A stretch of 64,000 nt of DNA from Pseudomonas syringae (GCF_000737245.1 NZ_JPQU01000034.1:124001-188000), one strand, 5' to 3'. Positions 1 to 8,077 are shown, counted from the stretch's first letter. A program made the numbers and translations. Notes: a model not told the origin generated them from the letters alone.

Positions 1-663
1 ATTCCACAAAGCATCAACTGCGATACGATAATTTCATTAGTTGAATTTCCTTCACAGCGTAATATATGGCTATTTGCAGGGTTCATTGATGTTTGGGGGC
101 GCGCAAACAAAGGTGTTGAAGCTCGTTATCGTCACGAACTGAAAGGTTTAGTCGGCAGATTAAAATTAAAATTTAACCGAGGCGGTGCATCCAAACCCTT
201 CCTGAAAGGTGAGAGGTATTTAGAAAATATTAGTGTGTTTGAAGTTCTGCGGAAACCCTTTAATGGAGAACCGTTTCCAGGGTATGAGAATATTCACATA
301 AGCTTTCGCCAACTTCGAGCGCTTTCATACGATAACCCATCAGATTGGGTGGCTGCACTATCTAGTATCAAAGGGATATATCTGATCGCTGACAATGCGA
401 CAGGGAAAAAATATGTTGGATCAGCGTATGGCGAGCACGGTTTGTGGTCAAGATGGACGTCTTACGCTAAGTCTGGACATGGCAACAATACCGATCTGCT
501 TCGATTGATTGAAAAAGTGGGGCTAGATTACGCTCTTGACAACTTTTCGATCAGCTTGCTGGAATACCATCAAAGGAGAGTTGATGATAAAACAATAATC
601 TTGAGAGAGGGTTTTTGGAAAGCCGCTCTCTTGACCAGGTCTCATGGATATAATAAAAATTAA
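1..663 (+). CDS. GIY-YIG nuclease family protein (5' end outside window)
   Basis: The frame is open from the first base, so the start lies upstream; an internal GTG at 235 is only a possible start. The visible 220 residues contain a GIY-YIG core: GIYLI, then about ten residues later KKYVGSA, then an Arg (LWSRW) and a Glu (REGFW) where the family has its catalytic residues. GIY-YIG domains cut DNA in homing endonucleases, UvrC and restriction enzymes. The upstream part (..WLFAGFIDVWGRANKGVEARYRH..) is not recognised. The sequence is AT-rich compared with the core genome, as is the neighbouring DNA, which points to acquired DNA. A restriction or mobile-element role is inference. Confidence 0.7.
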   Translation: MPQSINCDTIISLVEFPSQRNIWLFAGFIDVWGRANKGVEARYRHELKGLVGRLKLKFNRGGASKPFLKGERYLENISVFEVLRKPFNGEPFPGYENIHISFRQLRALSYDNPSDWVAALSSIKGIYLIADNATGKKYVGSAYGEHGLWSRWTSYAKSGHGNNTDLLRLIEKVGLDYALDNFSISLLEYHQRRVDDKTIILREGFWKAALLTRSHGYNKN

Positions 664-703
664 AGAATATCATTACGCCACTTTTTCATAGCAGGCATAA
701 AAA

Positions 704-856
704 ATGGATTTAATTACTCTTTATGAAAAAATCACAGAAGACCTGATCGACAAAAAAGGCGCAGGCTCTTTAGAAATACTCTACGACTGCCTAGGGAGTC
801 ATGGATACGCCGTTTCATTTCGGTACAGTCGTTGCCCGAAAAGGAAGATGACGTAA
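704..856 (+). CDS. Small hypothetical ORF, possibly a truncated gene start
   Basis: A 50-codon ATG frame (MDLITLYEKITEDLIDKKGAG...) begins 41 bases after the GIY-YIG stop and ends just before the sequence changes to an unrelated ABC-transporter remnant. It may be the beginning of a gene truncated by recombination: its last residues (RCPKRKMT) look like read-through across a junction. No clear ribosome binding site is visible. I do not recognise the family, and it may not be expressed. Confidence 0.3.
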   Translation: MDLITLYEKITEDLIDKKGAGSLEILYDCLGSHGYAVSFRYSRCPKRKMT

Positions 857-970
857 GAGACCCAGGAAACAGTCAGATCGACGGGTCTAGAAGAAACTCT
901 ACTCACTCAATGCATCCGAAGGCCGATGTATCGCCTGATACAACGTCAGGTAGCCAGATCGAAGCCTCAC

Positions 971-1345
971 GTAGACGTGTCCATTCAGGCTCAGGTAATC
1001 AATCTTCTGCAGGATTTGCAGCGTGATATGGGGATTTCATTTCTGTTCATCTCCCATGACCTTGCGGTGGTTGAGCGGGTGAGCCATCGGGTGGGAGTGA
1101 TGTACCACGGCCGTATTGTTGAAATTGGCCCGCGTCGCTCGGTATTTGAAAATCCGCATCATGCCTACACCCCAAAATTATTGAGCGCCGTACCTTCAGC
1201 TGATTTGAACGCCCCCAGGATACCCTTCAGCCTAATGGAAGAAGTTGTGCCGAGCAGGATTTACGACATTGACTATCAAGCGCCCGACGTAAGCTATCTG
1301 GAGGTAAGGCCTGGCCACTTTGTTTCCAATTCGGCGTTTATGTAG
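971..1345 (+). pseudogene. 3' remnant of a GsiA/DppF-like peptide ABC transporter ATPase
   Basis: The translated segment starts abruptly at the D-loop ([16 protein letters not shown]). It continues through the switch-His motif ([31 protein letters not shown]) and the family's C-terminal extension ([16 protein letters not shown]). These are the last ~120 residues of a GsiA-type (glutathione import) or oligopeptide ABC ATPase of 530-620 residues. Walker A, the signature motif and Walker B are absent upstream, so it cannot hydrolyse ATP. An ATG at 926 gives an open frame, but its first 15 residues are unrelated. Most likely a deletion or insertion scar at the edge of the island. Confidence 0.8.
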
Positions 1346-1404
1346 TCTATTAACGGATAATGGAGGATCAGGCGGTAGCCCGCGGTTTTTCTTATCTTGG
1401 GGCG

Positions 1405-1465
1405 TTTCTGCCTGTCACGACCCTAACCGGTTAGGGTCGTTTGCAGCTGTCAAGACAGGCAGAAA
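1405..1465. repeat. Nested palindrome (24-bp perfect inside a 12-bp inverted repeat)
   Basis: A perfect 24-bp palindrome (1417-1440, centred on CCGG) is enclosed by a perfect 12-bp inverted repeat (TTTCTGCCTGTC at 1405-1416 and its complement at 1454-1465). The right arm continues into AACGGCCAGAAGCGG, a sequence style I have seen between genes in pseudomonads. It could be a mobile-element end, a strong hairpin or a recombination site; no function can be assigned. Confidence 0.75.
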
Positions 1466-1889
1466 ACGGCCAGAAGCGGTCATTGAACCGTGTCTACGAA
1501 AGTGGGGGCGACTTATATAACGATTGAGGAGTGGCGAACAGCAGCGCCGATCGTCGTTAAAAAACTGCCAAAAGCCGCAGCTTTGAAGTCGATAAAATCG
1601 TCATCCACTTGGTAGCTGACTCGTAAAAGCACAAGCATGGCACTTGGACTGACAGCGTAACTAGCTGACGTGCATACGATTTCATAAGATGAATATATGC
1701 AGCTAAACCGCATCACCAAATAAGGAATAAGGAATATGTTGCCAATTTAGCTCGCTGCTGCCTGGGGATGAGTGACACTAAGGTGCAGGTTTCGCGTAAA
1801 AGCTCCAGGAATCTACAAACACGCTATAGTCTTCTCTGAGTCACCCCGACTGAACTCTATTAGTTCAGAAACGTTAAACATCTGTTTGT
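1466..1889. other. Intergenic, no convincing gene
   Basis: The open frame on the minus strand across 1513-1719 has no start signal and no recognisable protein. The last ~100 bases should contain the promoter of the 472-residue gene, but no clear -35/-10 pair was picked out. Confidence 0.5.
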
Positions 1890-3308
1890 ATGGAGCTACC
1901 CATGCCTAGTAAACAACCTCAGCTAGAAGCCTTCTGCAAGCTCATAGGAATGTTGGAAACTGTTATTTTTAACGGCAGTACCGGAGGGCCTGATCGAGAG
2001 TTTTATACAGTTCCACATCCGGGGATATTCATCGACCCCAAACTTACTGACAAACCTAATAGCAAGGATATGGAGTTAGTCTCTCAACTATTCAATGGGT
2101 GCTTTAGTGCGTCACTACTTTACAATCCTTTAATGACAACAGTAACGCAAACGTATAGCGACATCCTTGAGCAGGCAGCACTGCCTGAGATGAAGCTAAC
2201 AGCTGACCAAGAAAAATACTTGAACGCGAAAGAAGCAGAGCTGCTCAAAATATTAGATGCATACATGAAATATAAACAACGATATGACGAGATTGTTGGA
2301 AGCATTTATCGCGAGCAGGAGAATAGTGCGCCCTCAAGCGTTATTTATGAGCTATACAAAAAAAGGGATTTAGCTGACATCGAGTGGAAGCGCAGAGGAT
2401 ACAAAGAGCAATATCAGGACCTCGAGGCTGAAGTCTCGTATTGGAGATCTGTCTCACCTCGTCGACATTTTGCAAATCTGAAGGCTCGTTTTGACCAGCA
2501 TACCGCTCAGGCAGGAACCTCTACATACCAGGCAACTTATCTGTCACCGTCTATCCAAGAGTGGAGTTCACCATACGCGGGCTGGGCTCAATTTGAGAAA
2601 ACATTCAAGTACTCAGAACTACATACCTTTTCCAAACATACATCCTGGTCAGGTTCTGTAAGTGGCAATTTCGGTCTTTGGCATGCCGGAGGTGGGGCAA
2701 GTGGGTCAAATGCGGAAAAATATGAAAACTCGGAAAATATCGATATAGAACTAAAATTTGAGTATTTGAGAGTGAAAATTCTTAGGCCGTGGTTGATTCC
2801 TGATGTTTTCAAATATCGCTTTTGGACCTACAAAAAAGCTTTCGGATTTCGACCAATCAGTGAAGGTTACATACCTGGATCAACATCCCCGCTAGGCCCT
2901 CAGGGGCTGATGCCGGTGCTGCCTACAGATATAGTTCTAGCGCGCAACGTATTCATTTCTGCTACCTTTTCTGAGGAGGAGAAAAAATTCGTCCAAAGCA
3001 CACTTTCCGGGTCGGTAAGTGGTGGATATGGTCCGTTTAGCTGTCGTGGTTCTTACTCTACGACAACAACTAAAGAGGATGTCGTAGGAAGTTTTGACGG
3101 TACCACCTTAAGAATAGCAAACCCTCAGATTATCGGTTATCTGGGTACACTGCTCCCCCGTTCACCAGATCCAGATAGACGGCTACCATGGACACCTGAT
3201 GCTGACTTTGGAGATACCACGACCCGGAAAGCAGATGACTATCTCAAAAAAGCTAAAGCACAAAGCGAAGTTGCGAAGAAAATATTCGACGGGAAGAGAG
3301 CACCATGA
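1890..3308 (+). CDS. Unrecognised 472-residue protein with Gly/Ser-rich hairpin-like segments
   Basis: I do not recognise a named family. Residues ~100-190 are charged and helical, with coiled-coil character. Residues ~250-420 look beta-rich: they hold two related Gly/Ser segments (SGSVSGNFG at 254-261 and SGSVSGGYG at 373-381), an ILRPWL motif at 298-302 and NPQIIGYLGTLLP at 411-423. No signal peptide or transmembrane helix is visible. A second in-frame ATG at 1902 is a possible start. The stop overlaps the ATG of the downstream lipoprotein gene by four bases, so the two are probably co-translated. Paired Gly/Ser-rich hairpins can resemble membrane-inserting segments of pore-forming proteins, but that is speculation. 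AT-rich and probably acquired. Confidence 0.75.
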   Translation: MELPMPSKQPQLEAFCKLIGMLETVIFNGSTGGPDREFYTVPHPGIFIDPKLTDKPNSKDMELVSQLFNGCFSASLLYNPLMTTVTQTYSDILEQAALPEMKLTADQEKYLNAKEAELLKILDAYMKYKQRYDEIVGSIYREQENSAPSSVIYELYKKRDLADIEWKRRGYKEQYQDLEAEVSYWRSVSPRRHFANLKARFDQHTAQAGTSTYQATYLSPSIQEWSSPYAGWAQFEKTFKYSELHTFSKHTSWSGSVSGNFGLWHAGGGASGSNAEKYENSENIDIELKFEYLRVKILRPWLIPDVFKYRFWTYKKAFGFRPISEGYIPGSTSPLGPQGLMPVLPTDIVLARNVFISATFSEEEKKFVQSTLSGSVSGGYGPFSCRGSYSTTTTKEDVVGSFDGTTLRIANPQIIGYLGTLLPRSPDPDRRLPWTPDADFGDTTTRKADDYLKKAKAQSEVAKKIFDGKRAP

Positions 3309-3718
3309 ATAAAATAGCAAGAGTTCTGCTTCCACTATTGTTAATGTCTGGCTGTACTTTTGATGTTAATGTCTTCGACCATAGAGGAGAGACTGCTGAG
3401 TCCCCAACCTCAGGCAAAGGCGATTTTGCGGAATTGTATTTTAACTCAACTCCTCAATTGGCGACCGTGAGGATAATTTCGGATGGCCTGGATAACTCAA
3501 TAGATAAAGATATCGGCAAAACACCACAAACCTTTCGAATGACTGGGAGCAATACGACTCCATTTAATAGATCTGTTTGTGGGCGAACAATAATAGTTCT
3601 GTTCGAAAAAGAAGGTCATACAACAGAAAAAGTCGCAGCTAAAATAAACTGCTATAAAACTGAGCAGCAGTCAGAGGCTAACCCAAATCTCATTAGAGCT
3701 TCTTTAAACCCGATCTAA
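3305..3718 (+). CDS. Putative outer-membrane lipoprotein
   Basis: 137 residues with a type II signal peptide: MNKIARVLLPLLLMSGC carries the lipobox LMSGC with Cys17 as the lipidation site. The residue after Cys is Thr, not Asp, so outer-membrane sorting is expected. The mature part has a PEGA-like stretch (YFNSTPQLATVRIISDG...GKTPQTFRM) and two further Cys (CGRTI, INCYK) that could form a disulfide. Its ATG overlaps the stop of the 472-residue gene (ATGA) and a strong terminator follows, so the two genes form one transcription unit. It could be a partner or a protective lipoprotein for the upstream protein; this is inference from context. Confidence 0.75.
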   Translation: MNKIARVLLPLLLMSGCTFDVNVFDHRGETAESPTSGKGDFAELYFNSTPQLATVRIISDGLDNSIDKDIGKTPQTFRMTGSNTTPFNRSVCGRTIIVLFEKEGHTTEKVAAKINCYKTEQQSEANPNLIRASLNPI

Positions 3719-3744
3719 GTTTGAGTTGTTGTAAATACCTTTCT

Positions 3745-3769
3745 GCCCTGCTAATGCAGGGCTTTTTTT
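3745..3769 (+). terminator. Rho-independent terminator
   Basis: A perfect 7-bp GC-rich stem (GCCCTGC / GCAGGGC) with a TAAT loop is followed by seven T. It lies 27 bases after the lipoprotein stop. Confidence 0.9.
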
Positions 3770-3927
3770 CTCGCTCCATGAACCCTAAATTCAAACACCT
3801 TACCTGATTCCCGTTCGAGGGAATGTAGTCGCGAGGGTTCGCGACCGTAGCGTTGAAAAGCTCACCATGGACAACGACATAGATTGACTAGAAGCAGTAG
3901 GTGATGAGTGTCCGCAAAGGGTCGAAA

Positions 3928-3951
3928 GCGACGGGGTGACTGCCCCGTCGC
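3928..3951. other. Hairpin at the 3' end of the recombinase gene
   Basis: A perfect 9-bp inverted repeat (GCGACGGGG / CCCCGTCGC, 6-base loop) lies 11 bases beyond the recombinase stop. There is no uninterrupted T run, so it is only a possible terminator for the minus-strand gene. Confidence 0.5.
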
Positions 3952-3961
3952 GGTTGCCCGG

Positions 3962-4582
3962 TCATACTTCAGTCTGCTCGGCCATCTCAAGCGCGTCGTC
4001 CACTTCGATGCCAAGATATCTGACAGTGCTTTCTAGCTTGGTATGACCAAGAAGTATCTGTACTGCTCTGATGTTTTTCGTTCTGCGATAGATCAACGAT
4101 GCCTTGGTCCGACGCATCGTATGAGTACCATATGGCACTGGGTCGAGGCCGATTGAGCTTACCCAGGCTTTCACTATGCGTGAGTATTGACGCGTAGACA
4201 GATGCTCGGAAGTTTTTAGCCGACTTGGAAACAGGAAGTCTCCATTTCTGAGTCCAGCCTGTAGTACCCATTCCTCCACAGCGAGTCGCGTCTGCGCAGT
4301 GATCTCGAATTGGACGGGCCGTTTTGTCTTCTGCTGCATCACCATTGCCCTAGCTACAACGTGATTTCCGTGCGCGACATCATGAACACGTAGCTTCGTC
4401 AGATCGCATCCACGAAGCTTGCTGTCGATTGCTAAATCGAAAAGCGCTAGATCCCTCACGTTTTGCGCAAGCTCAAGCCTGATTCTGATGCCCCAGATGT
4501 CGCGCAGGCGGAGCGGTGATTTTTGACCAACCAGCTTGCCTTTATTCCAGGGCTGGTACGAGATAGCAGTTTTTGCGTTCAT
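3962..4582 (-). CDS. Short tyrosine recombinase / integrase
   Basis: 206 residues made up almost entirely of the catalytic domain of the phage-integrase/XerD superfamily. The catalytic set is complete: Arg57 (KLRGCDL), a Lys at 85/87 in the beta-hairpin, His154 and Arg157 (HTMRR), His180 (LLGHTK) and Tyr189 (TVRYL). The N-terminal SAM-like core-binding domain is missing, as in a compact class of chromosomal and plasmid recombinases common in proteobacteria. It therefore looks catalytically intact but minimal. It is followed divergently by a small zinc-ribbon-like gene. It may mobilise this island or be a stranded remnant; no att site was identified. Confidence 0.88.
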   Translation of the reverse strand: MNAKTAISYQPWNKGKLVGQKSPLRLRDIWGIRIRLELAQNVRDLALFDLAIDSKLRGCDLTKLRVHDVAHGNHVVARAMVMQQKTKRPVQFEITAQTRLAVEEWVLQAGLRNGDFLFPSRLKTSEHLSTRQYSRIVKAWVSSIGLDPVPYGTHTMRRTKASLIYRRTKNIRAVQILLGHTKLESTVRYLGIEVDDALEMAEQTEV

Positions 4583-4745
4583 GTCATTACCTCCGTTGAT
4601 GGAGGCTTAGCATGACCCTGTGCAAGAAGGGCCGCAGTCGACCCATAGGCGACGTTAGCGCCGCGAGCATCACATCGGGCGAAGACGCTCATCTGCTTAG
4701 CGCGTGTATGCTGGCTCAACGAGTACATAAGGGTGGGGCAAGGCG

Positions 4746-5063
4746 ATGAAGATCACTGGGCGAGTCGAAACAGAGGTAGTGACCGACGTAAAGTGTGACA
4801 TTTGTACACGCTCGACCCGTGTAGACGCCGGCGGTCTTCAGTTCGCTACTCTCAAAGCAAAATGGGGGTTTGGTACGAAGCATGATGGCGAGCGCTATGA
4901 GTTCCACCTATGCGAGGGATGCTTTTTCGGCACCATTGCTTACTTCAAGCAAGAGCGGCGTGTAGAGAATCTATTCGATGAAACCGACCAAGTTAGTGTC
5001 AATGATGATTTTGGCTTGGTCACTCGAGATGATTTTTTTGGTGATTCAGAAAGCGGGGGGTAG
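4746..5063 (+). CDS. Conserved hypothetical protein with zinc-ribbon-like cysteines
   Basis: 105 residues. Two CxxC pairs (CDIC at 17-20 and CEGC about 40 residues later) could bind one zinc ion. The middle (YGxxxxHDGERYEFHLCEGC-type) is characteristic of a small family I associate with mobile DNA in pseudomonads. The C-terminus is acidic (NLFDETD...DDFFGDSESGG). It lies divergently from the recombinase, 163 bases away. Function unknown; no enzymatic motif is visible. Confidence 0.7.
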   Translation: MKITGRVETEVVTDVKCDICTRSTRVDAGGLQFATLKAKWGFGTKHDGERYEFHLCEGCFFGTIAYFKQERRVENLFDETDQVSVNDDFGLVTRDDFFGDSESGG

Positions 5064-5162
5064 ACCCTCCCAGTGCTGACCATTAGAGCCAATTGTAGAT
5101 GGTGATACGCGCATTAGAATGGCCGCTCATGGCCGATTTCTGCCGGTCAAAGCCACCCGATG

Positions 5163-5231
5163 TACAGGTCAAGCCGAATGCAAATGGGTGGTCAAGTGCG
5201 ATGCAAGCGGGTGGTCAAGTGGAATGCAATT
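5163..5231. repeat. Three 23-bp tandem repeats, mobile-element-end-like
   Basis: Copies at 5163-5185, 5186-5208 and 5209-5231 share the core GGTCAAG-N2-3-ATGCAA. The second and third are near-identical (GGGTGGTCAAGTG + CGATGCAAGC or GAATGCAATT). Serial short repeats of this kind occur at the ends of IS21-family and other multi-site transposable elements. No transposase gene is nearby, so this would be a stranded end. Confidence 0.6.
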
Positions 5232-5908
5232 ACCCAATTGGCTTGCAGCTGCTTCCGCTCCAAGCATCCGCCCGGCCTCATTCAGATCATCTGGAAAGTG
5301 CCATTGAAAACACCTTTCTGATTTCGGAGCTCAGATGCAGGGTCTGTCCTACATCCGGTGAGGGTCACGAATGATATCTGCCCAATTGGGCGACCAGTGG
5401 ACGGTTACTTTGGCACTCGACGTTTCCCTGCGAGTATTCCCGTAGGCTCTTCACATGTTGCTTGGACCGCCGCTCGTAGAAAATGACCCTGATTCGGATT
5501 AGCAGCCAAAACGGCTCGAGCCTCTCTGATGAACTGCTCTTGACGCCACCACTTGTCAGTTCTGACCTTACGACGCCCTTTCATTCGGTACCTCGCTCAT
5601 CCAACTGGGAACTACCCAACCACCCAGCTGCCAAGGAGGTCGGGAGACGATGTGTCAGTGGCCAGCGTCTTTGAAAAATTCGTTCCTGACAAGGGCTACC
5701 TTTTTAGCAACGCCCGCAGCGGTGCTGCGGGATAAGTATCGCTGTCCATAACTGTCGGCATGATCCAAAAGTCGCTGAAGAGGTGCCAGTGGTGATCAGA
5801 GCCCGAACGAAATTGGCATTCAAGATACTTGATATCCGCCAATACAACGGTGATACCTCGAGCGAGTCGACCAGATGCCGAGTTCTTCCAGACAGTATTC
5901 CCCAGAGG
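5232..5908. other. Intergenic, decayed accessory DNA
   Basis: Several short overlapping frames occur on both strands (for example 5483-5735 plus) but none has a start signal or a recognisable product. Nothing further is supported. Confidence 0.4.
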
Positions 5909-6331
5909 TTATCCGGGCATGATGTCGTCGACTTCCCTGCTCGCCGCTGAAAGTACTGCATCTGGAGCTTGAGGAAGAACATCTTCAGGCCGAAGGCCTC
6001 CAAGGAAGTTGTTAGGTGATCTGAACCAAAACGCCATTCCCCAACCACCCTTGGTTGAGTGAAGGACTGCTATTACCTCGGCCAGGGCTGGAAGCAAACA
6101 TTCTTCCTCGTTATCCATGAATGCATAGTCCGGGTAATGTACTTGTCCCTGATACTCTATTGAAAAGATCTCCCCCTTCGCCTCTGCTTGCTGGAGTCTC
6201 AGCTTAAGTCTATCGGGTGCTTTACCATGAAGTCGGGCGATACAATCTGGAGTACGGAAACGTCCTGCTGCAAGAATCTCATTTTTGGCCCGAGTGAGCA
6301 TTTCCTCAAGCCTTCGTGCTGTCAAAGCCAT
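5909..6331 (-). CDS. Small DNA-associated protein family with ParS/MbcA-like C-terminus
   Basis: 140 residues from the ATG at 6331, which has an AGAGG ribosome site; an in-frame TTG at 6388 is less likely. The N-terminal part (RRLEEMLTRAKNEILAAGRFRTPDCIARL) reads as a helical, HTH-like module. The C-terminal part (GWGMAFWFRSPNNFLGGLRPEDVL..PDAVLSAASREV) resembles the toxin-binding domain of Xre/MbcA/ParS antitoxins, where a conserved W..P...L.G..P.D.L pattern occurs. The family is common in pseudomonads and has no firm role. No RES-type toxin gene is adjacent, so an antitoxin function is doubtful here. Confidence 0.6.
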   Translation of the reverse strand: MALTARRLEEMLTRAKNEILAAGRFRTPDCIARLHGKAPDRLKLRLQQAEAKGEIFSIEYQGQVHYPDYAFMDNEEECLLPALAEVIAVLHSTKGGWGMAFWFRSPNNFLGGLRPEDVLPQAPDAVLSAASREVDDIMPG

Positions 6332-6760
6332 GGCGCGTAGCCTCTGAGCTGAATTTGGCGGAGTTCGGGGGGCTTCGGCTGGCGGCAATAGCTTGGGTGA
6401 AGCTCAAAAGCGCTTAGCTAATCCCACTGATGAAACCGGTGCAAGCCCATATGAGGATCTAGTGTAGCCGCACCTCTCATCGTGTGTTGTCCTATCGGCT
6501 ACCGGGCTCTATGCGTGGCAGCCAGAAGGTAAGCCCATCAGCGAAAGGAGGACCGCGGGGACGTGTTCTGTTTCATGCCTTTCCACGCCCAACTCTTGGC
6601 CGCTTGCCTTGGTTTTCCAAACGAATCTCTTATCAGGCGACCTACGCAGGAGGAAGCACCTTTCCCAATCACAAGTGAGTTGATTCCTCAAAAATGTAAC
6701 ATCATGTCTGGGTGAGGTCCTTTTAGTGGCCCATTTGCCTCTTTTTCTCCTGCAGGTTCG
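6332..6760. other. Intergenic, no supported gene
   Basis: Open frames on both strands in 6484-6769 overlap each other and resemble no known protein. The stretch ends at the first of the three direct repeats. Confidence 0.4.
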
Positions 6761-6901
6761 TTGTGACAACCTTTATTCTTTTAAAAACTCCATCATATTA
6801 TGTAAAAGCGAGATTTGTGACAGCCTTTATTAATTTGTAGATTCTCGTTTTCTGGCTGGAGGCCGCCAACTGCGAGGGGGCTTGTGACAACCTTTATTCT
6901 T
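6761..6901. repeat. Three 20-bp direct repeats, candidate Tn7-like transposon end
   Basis: Copies at 6761-6780 and 6882-6901 are identical (TTGTGACAACCTTTATTCTT). The copy at 6815-6834 differs at three or four positions. All share one orientation, with 54- and 67-bp spacing. Spaced, same-orientation sites containing ACAACC, preceded by TGT, resemble the TnsB binding sites at the ends of Tn7-like transposons. No tns genes lie in the window, so this would be a single stranded end. Confidence 0.6.
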
Positions 6902-6914
6902 ACGACACATTTAG

Positions 6915-6950
6915 AAAAAACAAACCCCTCAATCCGAGGGGTTTGTTTTT
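6915..6950. terminator. Bidirectional rho-independent terminator
   Basis: A long stem (AAACAAACCCCTC / GAGGGGTTTGTTT, AATCC loop) is flanked by A and T runs. It lies 25 bases beyond the stop of the PCu(A)C gene and can stop transcription in both directions, sealing the copper operon from the island. Confidence 0.9.
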
Positions 6951-6974
6951 AGTGCTTCTAAGTTATCCACAACC

Positions 6975-7472
6975 TCAATGCATCTTACTGTGGTCATGCA
7001 TAGCGCCATGGTCGGGGGCCGTCAACGCGCGGGCGCTCGCCTGGACTTCAATGGTCTGCTTGGTGCCAGTCGCGTCTTCAACGGTCAGCGAGATCGGCAC
7101 TTGATCGCCTTCTTTCACCTGGCTCACCAGGTCAATCAGCATCACGTGGTAGCTATTGGAGTCCATTGTCACTGGCTTGCCTGCGGGCAATTCAACGGCG
7201 GCGACTTCTTTCATGCTCATGACATCGTTGGTCATGGAGGACTGGTGAATCTGCACTGTTTTGGCCGCTGGGGACTGGGCGCCGACGAGCTTGCTATCGG
7301 TGCTGGCGGTGACGGTCATGAAGGCGCCGGTGGACGGCTGGCCTGGTACGGTTGCCCGAACCCAGGCATCGGTGATCACTGTTTGTGCGGAGGCCTGAGC
7401 GGCAATGCACAGCGCAGAAGCAGCGATCAGGGCTTTGAGAGGGCGAGTGAAAGTGGATTGAGTAAATTTCAT
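6975..7472 (-). CDS. Periplasmic copper chaperone PCu(A)C
   Basis: The start chosen is the ATG at 7472 (MKFTQSTFTRPLK), which overlaps the SCO1 stop as ATGA. A Sec signal ends near AQASA. The mature protein carries the PCu(A)C pattern: IHQSSM, then Met residues, then YHVM, which bind Cu(I) through His/Met ligands. A further His/Met tail (DHGAMHDHSKMH) may add sites. Known members hand Cu(I) to the CuA centre of cytochrome oxidase, often with SCO1. The two overlapping genes therefore form an oxidase copper-delivery unit, although no oxidase genes are adjacent. A terminator follows. Confidence 0.88.
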   Translation of the reverse strand: MKFTQSTFTRPLKALIAASALCIAAQASAQTVITDAWVRATVPGQPSTGAFMTVTASTDSKLVGAQSPAAKTVQIHQSSMTNDVMSMKEVAAVELPAGKPVTMDSNSYHVMLIDLVSQVKEGDQVPISLTVEDATGTKQTIEVQASARALTAPDHGAMHDHSKMH

Positions 7473-8077
7473 CAGCAGACTTCCATGACGGTGAGCAGAT
7501 CTTCTGTGCACTGTTGGGCAGAAAGGGAGTGCGACAGGCCCAGGCGTAATACGCCACGGGTGTCGTAAACGTAACTCGTCGCGGTGTGGGACATTGTGTA
7601 AGTGTCGCCTGTGGGTATCTTCTCGTAGAACACCCCGAATTCCTTCGCTGTCGCTGCGGTTTCTTCAAGGGTGCCGGACAACGCCACAAACGACGGATCG
7701 AAGGCTTTGACGTAGGCGTCGATAATCTCGGGTTTGTCCCGCTCAGGGTCGATGGTGATGAAAATGACCTGGAAGATATCGCCATCTTTGCCCAGCAGCT
7801 TCTTGATCTGCGCGGCACGGGCGAGGGCGGTGGGGCAGACGGCCGGGCATTGGGTGAAGCCGAAAAATATCATGGGCATATAGCCCCTGAAGCTCGACAG
7901 GGTTTTTACGTTGCCTTGCGGGTCCTTGAGCTTGAAGGTTCTGCCCAGGATCTTGTTGCTCAGGTCTTTGCCGTATTTGAACGACAGCGCGCTGGAACTA
8001 TCACAGCCGGCGATCAAACCCAGGCTCAGCAGGCTGAGTCCGCCGATGACCTGGCGACGTGTCAGTAGCTCATTCAT
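7472..8077 (-). CDS. SCO1/SenC family copper-binding thioredoxin-like protein
   Basis: 201 residues from the ATG at 8077, preceded by GGAGG; an upstream in-frame start at 8122 is unlikely. The N-terminus MNELLTRRQVIGGLSLLSLGLIAGC holds a lipobox (LIAGC), so it is probably membrane-anchored on the periplasmic side. The SCO signature CPAVCP, with the distal His in SHTATSYVYD, forms the copper site. Family role: copper insertion into CuA of cytochrome c oxidase and/or thiol-disulfide reduction. It is translationally coupled to the PCu(A)C gene. Confidence 0.9.
   Translation of the reverse strand: MNELLTRRQVIGGLSLLSLGLIAGCDSSSALSFKYGKDLSNKILGRTFKLKDPQGNVKTLSSFRGYMPMIFFGFTQCPAVCPTALARAAQIKKLLGKDGDIFQVIFITIDPERDKPEIIDAYVKAFDPSFVALSGTLEETAATAKEFGVFYEKIPTGDTYTMSHTATSYVYDTRGVLRLGLSHSLSAQQCTEDLLTVMEVC

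Noticed and set aside
1320..1719. Two short frames (66 and 68 residues)
   Set aside because: One runs through the nested palindrome, the other is in an AT-rich spacer; neither has a plausible start.
5704..6048. 114-residue minus-strand frame
   Set aside because: Overlaps the better-supported 140-residue gene in another frame and has no start signal.
6484..6769. Short frames on both strands
   Set aside because: They overlap each other, lack ribosome sites and match nothing recognisable.
6978..7568. 196-residue plus-strand frame
   Set aside because: Antisense to the PCu(A)C/SCO1 genes, which have clear family motifs and coupling.
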